Assembly: GCA_964608615.1 (NCBI GenBank)
Contig: CAZSQG010000092.1
Location: 1-14,686 of the forward strand
Direction of reading: 5' to 3'
Origin: CALEUX01 sp964608615
GTDB lineage: Bacteria > Bacteroidota > Bacteroidia > Bacteroidales > Marinilabiliaceae
DNA: 14,686 nucleotides
The position numbers and the translations under genes are program-made. The notes under the pieces are model-generated. The model did no database searches. It was not told the origin of the DNA and worked only from the letters and a program-made list of their open reading frames with translations. This document shows positions 1-6,496 of this stretch, piece after piece. Every line of letters begins with the position of its first letter. Position 1 is the first letter of the stretch.

Positions 1-1189
1 CCTCCGGACTAATTGTTGACTGCAATTGATTAGGAATATTAAAGGCAGTGATCAGGTTTTCATCATTTTTTTCATTAGTAACGGTAACAGAGTAGGAACG
101 CTCATTACCATTTTCAGCCTTAACGGTATAGATAACAGTTCCGGCAAAATTATGGGAGACTCCGGAAGCAGGGCTTACCGATGCTGCGGGTGAAACTTCA
201 ATGGAAGGAGCTAAAGCAGATAAATTGGTGCCATAGGGCATTAAAATTTCAATTGTCTTCGCATCCACATTTATGGTTGATTTCACCTGTCCGGGAATGT
301 TAAAGGTGGTGATCAGGTTTTGATCATTCTCTTTATTGGTAACAGTAACAGAGTAGGTATGCTCATTGCCATTTTCAGCCTTTACAGTATAGGTCACCAT
401 TCCCGTGAAGTCTTGGTTTGTTCCGGAGGCTGGATTAACGGATGCTGCTGTAGATAATGAAATGACAGGAACCAGAGAACCCCGGTTGGTTCCAAAAGGC
501 ATTAATACTTCAATGGCATGGGTGTTCTGATTGATGTTTGCTTGTAATTGACCAGGGATGCTAAAAGCAGTGATAAGATTTTCATTATTCTTTTCATTAA
601 CAACCGTAATGTAATAGGTGTTTTGATCACCGTTTTCGGCTTTGACCACATAGCTTATCGTGCCAGAGAAATTATGAGCTTCTCCGGAAGCTGGATTGAC
701 CGATGCTGCTGGTGAAACTTCAATAGTAGGAACTAAGGACGATAAGTTCGTTAATGCGGGCATCAATACGTTAATGGTCCTATCATTTTGGTTAATTGCT
801 GATAGAATTTGATTTGGAATGAAAAATGTGGTGATAAGGTTTTGATTATTTTTTTCATTGGTTACGGTTATGGTATAAGTACGAGGATTTCCGTTCTCGG
901 CTGTTACGGTATAGGTTGCCGGGTTAATGAAGCTTCTAGCTACCCCTGATGCAGGATTAACCATTGCTGAATCAGAAACAGTAATGACAGGTGCTAAAGA
1001 ATTTCTGTCAATTCCGTATGGTAAAACAATTGAAATGGTTTGATTTGTCTGATTTATGGTGGAAGCTCCTATTTGTCCGGGAATTATGAAGGATTCTATA
1101 CGATTCTCTGTGTTTTGAATGTTGGTGACGCTTACCTGGTAGAACTGGGTATCTCCGTTTTGGGCAGTTACAGTGTAGGTTACAGGTAC
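1..1189 (-). pseudogene. Distal part of giant M1 peptidase repeat protein, downstream of an in-frame stop; runs off left edge
   Basis: Translating the minus strand leftward from the TAA at 1190-1192 in the same frame gives 396 codons without another stop. All are recognisable repeat sequence: the end of repeat 12, repeats 13-16 complete, and the first part of repeat 17, which is cut by the window edge. Typical segments are a VTAENG or VKAENG strand followed by a TNEKN-type linker and then LITxFxIPGQ. The frame is unchanged across the stop, so this is a nonsense substitution (or base-call error), not a frameshift. By analogy with the adjacent paralogue, the missing end beyond base 1 would be expected to carry a T9SS sorting domain; that is inference. 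No convincing independent start lies just after the stop, so this part is probably untranslated unless the stop is read through or erroneous. Confidence 0.8.
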
Positions 1190-1192
1190 TTA
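1190..1192 (-). other. In-frame premature TAA codon inside repeat 12
   Basis: The plus strand reads tta here, giving TAA on the coding strand directly after the conserved Asp-Phe of the repeat. At this position other units have Thr, Ser, Glu, Asn, Ile or Ala. TCA (Ser) or GAA (Glu) would each become TAA by one base change. Codons on both sides align perfectly with the repeat consensus (AQDF, stop, VPVTYTVTAQNG), so no indel is needed to explain it. Confidence 0.85.
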
Positions 1193-4100
1193 AAAGTCTT
1201 GAGCAACACCAGAGAGAGGCTCTATTGAAGCGGCTTCTGAAATAGTAATGGCGGGGATTAATGCGTTTCTATTGGTTCCAAAGGGCATTGTTATTTCTAT
1301 AGAATGAGCTTTGTGATTAATTATGGAACTTCCTATTTGATTGTTAATAGCAAACTCAAGAATTAGATTTTCATCATTCTTCTCGTTGGACACAGTTACT
1401 GCGTAATCGCGGGTTTCTCCATTTTCAGCCCTGACCCTATAATTTACGGAGTTATTGAAGTCAAGGGGAGTTTCTGATTCAGGGTTAACCGAGGCGGATG
1501 GAGAAATTTCGATAACAGGAGTTAGTGAGGAACGGCTTATCCCGTATGGCATTACAATTTCTATGGTTTGGGTATTCTGATCAATAATGGTTGACCCAAC
1601 TTGTCCTGATATTGAAAACTTAAGGATCTCATTTTCATTATTCAACTGGTTGGTAACAAAAACGGTATAGAGTTGAGCTACTTCATTTTCTGCGGTGACG
1701 GTGTAATTTACCTGATTTGTAAAGTTCCCGCTAATGCCAGAATTAGGGTTAACCAATGCTGCAGGTGAAATTTTAATGGTAGGAGTAAGCGACGATCTAT
1801 CTGTTCCAAAAGGCATTATTACCTCAATGGTATGATTGATATGGTTTATTTGTGAAGAGCCAATCTGGTCAGGAATGGAGAATTCAATGATTTGATTCTG
1901 ATCATTTAGTTTATTGTTTACTGTTACGATATAAATGCGTGTCAGGCTATTTTCGGCTGCAACGGTGAATTCAACCGGATTTTCGAAGTCGTGTTCTTCA
2001 TCCGACAAAGGACTAACAGAGGCTCCTGAAGAAACTTCGATATTAGGGATGAGCGAAGTGCGATCGGTGCCAAAAGGCATCAGAATCTCAATGGTTTGAT
2101 GTTCCTGATCGATGATTGATTCACCTATTTGACTTTCTATGGTAAAAGCTGTGATCAGATTTTCGCTATTCATTTCATTGCTTACAATAACTGAATAGGT
2201 CCGTTTATCTCCATTTTCGGCAGTAACGGAGTATTGGGTCAGAGTAGTGAAATTATTGGCTATCCCTGACGCAGGACTAACCGAGGCAGAGTCGGATACC
2301 GAAATGTTTGGGGTTAGCGATGAGCGGTTGGTTCCATAGGGCATTAAAACCTGTATGGTGTTGTTTGTATGGCTGATAGTTGTGGTTCCAATCTGGTTGG
2401 GTATTGTAAAGGAGGTAATCTGGTTTGCAGTACCTGGTTTGTTGTTTACCAATACGGTGTAGGATCGTTTATCACCGTTCTCGGCGGTAACAATGTATTC
2501 AACGGGTACAGTAAAATTTCCTGAGATCCCTGAGGCCGGAGTTATGAAAGCTGCTTGAGAGATCTCAATAATTGGTGTAAGCGATGAACGGTTGGAGCCA
2601 AATGGTAACAGTACCTCTATAGTATGATTGGGTTCATCTATTATTGCACTAATCTGACCGGGAATGGAAAAGGATGTGATGAAATTTTCGTTATTTTTTT
2701 CATTACTCACCGTAACAGCATATTTTACAGTACTTCCATTTTGAGCTGTTACGGAATAATCCACGGATGAAGAAAAATCCTGAGATATGCCTGTAGCCGG
2801 ATCAATGGTCGCTCCACCCGAGCATGTGATTACAGGGGTTAAGTCGTTTAAGATGGTTCCATAAGGCATTTTTACAAATACTGTATGGGCTTCATGACTA
2901 ATTTGTGTAGAACCACTTTGTTCTGGAATGGTGAAAGTTTCGATCTGATTCTGGTCGTTTAGCTTAATGTTAACCGTGATGGAATAGGTTGCTTTATCGC
3001 CATTTTCAGCAGTTACTATGTAGCTTATCGGATTAGTAAAATCTTTTGTTACCCCTGATTCTGGATTAACGGATGCTTCTTGAGAAACTTTTATCACCGG
3101 TGTTAATGAAGATTGGTCGCTACCAAAAGGCATGGTGACCAGAATGGTTCGTTCATCTTGATCAATAAGAGATTCACCAACCTGTCCCGGAATTGTAAAT
3201 GTAGTTATCAGGTTTTCATGGTTCTTTATGTTGATTACAGAAACGTTGTAAACACAAGAGACTCCATTTTCGGCCGTTACAGTATATTTAACAGGGTTAC
3301 TGAAATCGTTTTCAACCTCTGATTTAGGGTTGATCGATGCTGCTTCCGATATTTCAATTATAGGGATCAGTGCCGATCGGTTGGTTCCAAATGGCATGAT
3401 AATATCAATGGTATGTGTTTCCTGGTTGATTACCGTTTCTCCAATCTGTCCGGAAATGGTAAACAATTGAATGAGATTCTCATCATTCTTTTCATTAGTT
3501 ACAGTAACCGAATACACCCGAGTGTTGGTGTTCTCGGCCGATACGGTATAATTAACAGTGTTGGAAAAATCTCTTTCTACACCGGATTCAGGGTTAACCG
3601 AGGCCGAGTCGGAGAGTGCTATGATTGGTGTGAGGTGTGACCTATCAGTATTATATGGCATTATAACACTGATGGTTCTGTCTTCCTGTTTGATTTGGGA
3701 GGGCTCAGTTTGTCCTGAAATTTCAAATGAAGTAATCAGGTTTTCAGTACCCAGTTTATTAGTTACCGTAATTGTGTAATTTGCTTCAGAGCCATCTTCT
3801 GCAGTGACTTTATAATTTACGGGACTATTAAAATTACTAGTGGTTCCCAGTGAAGGCTCAATGGTGGCATTGGATGAAATTTTAATTTGGGGAGTCAAAG
3901 CACTTCGATCAGTTCCAAAGGGCGTTGTTACGATAACGGTATGCTCCTCATGATTTATAATGGATTCGCCAATTTGAGAGGGGATGTTAAATTGCAATAT
4001 TTTGTTCTCTGAGTTGATTTCTTGAATTACGGTAACTGTATACTCTTTTACTGTTCCGGTTGAAGTAGTAACTGTGTAAATAACCGGAGCGCTAAAATCT

Positions 4101-6001
4101 CTTGAGGATCCAGAAGCAGGTGATACAGAGGCATTACCCGAAATAATGATGGTTGGAATTAATAATGCTAAATTGGTTCCATTGGGCATGGTTACTAAAA
4201 TAGTTCCCTCCTGATGGTTGATGCTGCTTTCTCCTATCTGACCCGGGATGGAAAAGCTCTTTATCTTAGGAGGTTGAGGAACTAATAAGTCATTTTCATA
4301 CTTAATTTCTCTAATAATCCATTGTTCAGGGTCGATGGAAACTCCTGCCAATTCCTTGCCATAATCAAAATAAAATGTTTGGGTTTGTTTGTTATTGAAT
4401 ACACGTTCTTCTGCCTTTTCTCCATCTGCAAAGGTTAATGTTAACGGAACAAACATCTCGAAACATTCCCTTTCATTGTAATGTTCTTTCTGCGATTGGT
4501 AAATGGTAAGGCCTACTTTTCCTTCCTCAGGGAACGACTCATATTTATATTCATAATCGGGATACGAAGAATCATAAATCCATTGATCAAAGAAATTATC
4601 CAGATCAACTCCGCTAATGTTTTCACAATGATCTCGAAATTGATTTGTGGTTGCATGTTTGTGTTTGAAATCAGGGTTTTGAGCATAAGTTTTGATGCAG
4701 TTAAAAAATACATCATCTCCAAGGTACCCCCTTAACATGTGGAGCACCCAGGCACCCTTTTGATAATAAACGGGTTGGAAAATCTTAGTGGGGTCTGAAT
4801 CATCACTCATATAGAGTCTTTGGCCCGACCATCTCCCATTCATGCTATTTAAATGACTATGATACTTACTTTTGCCATTATTATATTCGTAGTACAGGGC
4901 TTCGGAATAGGTGGCGAAGCCCTCGTTAAGCCAAACATGGTTCCATGTTTGATTAGTTATCGAAGCTCCAAACCACATATGTGAGAGTTCGTGCACCATC
5001 GTTTCATAACCCCCTGAAGATACGTTACCCACAATGGCATTGGGCTGGTTTTCAATTGCCCAGTCTTGCACAATCTGAGTCATGCCGTATTTTTCATCTT
5101 TATAGGGGTAATCGCCATAGTACTCAATAAAGGCATCAAAAGCCTTGTAGAAGTTTTGAATTGTATTTTCAGCTGTGGTATATGAATTAGGAAAAATGTA
5201 ATAGGTTAATGGAAAATTGTGGCCGTTTTTGTTGTAAGTTCTTTCAATAATGCGATAGTTTGAAACAGCTACCATCATGTAATAGGGTACAATGGGATGA
5301 TTGTGTTGCCACGAAAATTTCTTTTTCCCAGATGGAGTAATTGTTTCGTTGACTAGTAATCCGTTTGATACGGCTATTAACGGGTGTCCATTATAGGATT
5401 CATTTGGTATGGTAATATCAACCAGAATACGGTCAGCTTTATCGGTCGGTCCATCCTTGCATGGAAACCAGTAATGCGATAAGTAAGGGGTGCTTAGTGT
5501 AACAATGGCCGGGGCTCCGGATTGCGAATCAAAACGAAATCCTTTAATGGTGCCATCAACTATTTCAGGAGATCCTTCATATTTTATTAGCAGCTTAACG
5601 GTTTCATTCGTGTCAAACTCATTATCCAGATTAATGGTTACAACCCGCCCTGAACGCGAAAAACTCTCTGCATTCTCTGATACTTCTGTTATTGAAAGAG
5701 AACTGTGGAGGTTGAGTTTTACCTGATCCAGATTGTTAATGGTTGGGTTAAGTTCAATATATACCGAGCCATCTATGTATTCATTATCTATATCAATGTC
5801 AATATCTAAATGGTAAAATAGGATGTCAATGTTAAAATCGGTTTCCAGTTCATCGGCGGCAGAGGCCTGAGAGATTGGGGGATTCTCCGAAAACTTTTTT
5901 TTGCCGATTTGGATTTCAGTTCCCTGACCTGTTAGCACGGTTGTAATAAAAATGAATATTATTGTGAGGGACCGGCTAATTATAGTGGTAAAGCATTTCA
6001 T
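1190..6001 (-). CDS. Secreted M1-family zinc metallopeptidase with long tandem-repeat stalk, truncated by a premature stop
   Basis: Numbering is from the ATG at 6001, giving 1603 codons before TAA. Residues 1-25 form a signal peptide (short charged start, then an Ile/Phe/Thr-rich core). An ATG at 6031 in the same frame would add ten residues. I prefer 6001 because it puts the signal peptide at the N-terminus and matches the paralogue. The M1 catalytic domain has zinc ligands HELSH 337-341 and E360 (HEXXH-X18-E), and the usual transition-state tyrosine is Y413 in YQKGA. The motif normally written GxMEN reads WAIEN at 314-318. A short beta domain follows to about 578; no helical C-terminal domain is evident. 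From 579 to the stop run eleven full 87/88-residue repeats and 58 residues of the twelfth. Catalytic residues are intact, so the truncated protein could fold and be exported to the periplasm, but it has no visible T9SS sorting domain. The physiological substrate is unknown. Confidence 0.85.
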   Translation of the reverse strand: MKCFTTIISRSLTIIFIFITTVLTGQGTEIQIGKKKFSENPPISQASAADELETDFNIDILFYHLDIDIDIDNEYIDGSVYIELNPTINNLDQVKLNLHSSLSITEVSENAESFSRSGRVVTINLDNEFDTNETVKLLIKYEGSPEIVDGTIKGFRFDSQSGAPAIVTLSTPYLSHYWFPCKDGPTDKADRILVDITIPNESYNGHPLIAVSNGLLVNETITPSGKKKFSWQHNHPIVPYYMMVAVSNYRIIERTYNKNGHNFPLTYYIFPNSYTTAENTIQNFYKAFDAFIEYYGDYPYKDEKYGMTQIVQDWAIENQPNAIVGNVSSGGYETMVHELSHMWFGASITNQTWNHVWLNEGFATYSEALYYEYNNGKSKYHSHLNSMNGRWSGQRLYMSDDSDPTKIFQPVYYQKGAWVLHMLRGYLGDDVFFNCIKTYAQNPDFKHKHATTNQFRDHCENISGVDLDNFFDQWIYDSSYPDYEYKYESFPEEGKVGLTIYQSQKEHYNERECFEMFVPLTLTFADGEKAEERVFNNKQTQTFYFDYGKELAGVSIDPEQWIIREIKYENDLLVPQPPKIKSFSIPGQIGESSINHQEGTILVTMPNGTNLALLIPTIIISGNASVSPASGSSRDFSAPVIYTVTTSTGTVKEYTVTVIQEINSENKILQFNIPSQIGESIINHEEHTVIVTTPFGTDRSALTPQIKISSNATIEPSLGTTSNFNSPVNYKVTAEDGSEANYTITVTNKLGTENLITSFEISGQTEPSQIKQEDRTISVIMPYNTDRSHLTPIIALSDSASVNPESGVERDFSNTVNYTVSAENTNTRVYSVTVTNEKNDENLIQLFTISGQIGETVINQETHTIDIIMPFGTNRSALIPIIEISEAASINPKSEVENDFSNPVKYTVTAENGVSCVYNVSVINIKNHENLITTFTIPGQVGESLIDQDERTILVTMPFGSDQSSLTPVIKVSQEASVNPESGVTKDFTNPISYIVTAENGDKATYSITVNIKLNDQNQIETFTIPEQSGSTQISHEAHTVFVKMPYGTILNDLTPVITCSGGATIDPATGISQDFSSSVDYSVTAQNGSTVKYAVTVSNEKNNENFITSFSIPGQISAIIDEPNHTIEVLLPFGSNRSSLTPIIEISQAAFITPASGISGNFTVPVEYIVTAENGDKRSYTVLVNNKPGTANQITSFTIPNQIGTTTISHTNNTIQVLMPYGTNRSSLTPNISVSDSASVSPASGIANNFTTLTQYSVTAENGDKRTYSVIVSNEMNSENLITAFTIESQIGESIIDQEHQTIEILMPFGTDRTSLIPNIEVSSGASVSPLSDEEHDFENPVEFTVAAENSLTRIYIVTVNNKLNDQNQIIEFSIPDQIGSSQINHINHTIEVIMPFGTDRSSLTPTIKISPAALVNPNSGISGNFTNQVNYTVTAENEVAQLYTVFVTNQLNNENEILKFSISGQVGSTIIDQNTQTIEIVMPYGISRSSLTPVIEISPSASVNPESETPLDFNNSVNYRVRAENGETRDYAVTVSNEKNDENLILEFAINNQIGSSIINHKAHSIEITMPFGTNRNALIPAITISEAASIEPLSGVAQDF

Positions 6002-6031
6002 AGAGGGCATCGTTAAATAGTTCTTGCACAT

Positions 6032-6496
6032 GTTATGATGTCATTGCCATTTGAGTTTTGCTGCTTTTACTCAAATCCGGAATTTCATTCCCTTTATTTA
6101 AAAGTAGTAAGTTGATTTGTTTCTTTTCAAACACAGTTTAACCAGGAACTTACCTTTTTGGAAATGTTTTGGTTCAAATATGGTGATAGGTCATCACTCG
6201 ATTTGTGCGAAATTTATTAAAATTGAACTCTATGTGTATGTTAATTTTTACTGATCACTTTAAAATTTACACGATTGATGCTTTTTATATGACAAAAAAT
6301 CTGGTTGAAAATTCGAATTTTTCAAATTGTAATTAATGGTTAATTAGTGTTGTAAAGTATTGCTCAGCTTTGTTGCTTTATGTAATGCTATTTATAGATC
6401 ATCATATGTTGTAATTCTGAAGTTTTATTAGTTGTACAATAAAAAAAAAGCCGTTGTTTTTACCAACGGCTTTTCTTTTTTCAGAAAAAAATCTTC
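6032..6496. other. Intergenic region between the two M1 peptidase genes
   Basis: This AT-rich stretch of 465 bp holds the terminator of the right-hand peptidase gene near its right side (6441-6482). The rest is upstream sequence for the left-hand peptidase gene. I looked for the Bacteroidota promoter pattern (TTTG, about 20 bp, TAnnTTTG) on the minus strand. Only a one-mismatch -7-like element was found, CATATTTG at 6175-6182, without a matching upstream element, so no promoter is called. No small gene or RNA is apparent. Confidence 0.6.
6441..6482 (-). terminator. Rho-independent terminator of the right-hand M1 peptidase gene (near-symmetrical, could work both ways)
   Basis: A perfect 7-bp stem GCCGTTG (6450-6456) pairs with CAACGGC (6464-6470) around a 7-nt loop. 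On the minus strand the hairpin is followed by nine consecutive T residues (6449-6441) and begins 27 bp beyond the stop of the 6497-9301 gene. On the plus strand it is followed by TTTTCTTTTTT, so it could also stop opposing transcription. It indicates that the two peptidase genes are not one transcription unit. Confidence 0.9.

Larger units (their letters stand above)
1..4267 (-). repeat. Tandem array of 87/88-residue beta-sandwich-like repeats (16 complete plus one partial)
   Basis: The repeat unit is 264 bp (88 aa); four units (7, 14, 15 and 16) are 261 bp (87 aa). Each begins LITxFxIPGQ, continues with a TIxVxMPFGT segment, an SLTPxI segment, ASVNPxSG, DFxxPVxY and VTAENG, and ends in an Asn/Asp-rich linker such as TNEKNDEN. 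Unit boundaries derived from the translation include 4267 (repeat 1 start), 1366 (repeat 12 start), 1102 (13), 838 (14), 577 (15), 316 (16) and 55 (17, partial). The pattern resembles the all-beta DUF5018-like or Ig-like modules of Bacteroidota surface proteins; I could not verify the family. Copies are related but diverged, so this is an old protein-level repeat, not a simple DNA satellite. The likely role is a spacer or adhesive stalk. Confidence 0.9.

Noticed and set aside
1180..1200. A frameshift as the cause of the interruption in the repeat protein
   Set aside because: Reading frame and repeat spacing are identical before and after the TAA, so no insertion or deletion is needed.
3113..3779. 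Several plus-strand open frames opposite the repeat array
   Set aside because: They are antisense shadows of the repeat codons, recur with the repeat period and show no protein features of their own.
1..4267. CRISPR or other DNA-level repeat array
   Set aside because: The period (261/264 bp) is a multiple of three, the copies are diverged and the conservation follows the protein, so it is a coding repeat.
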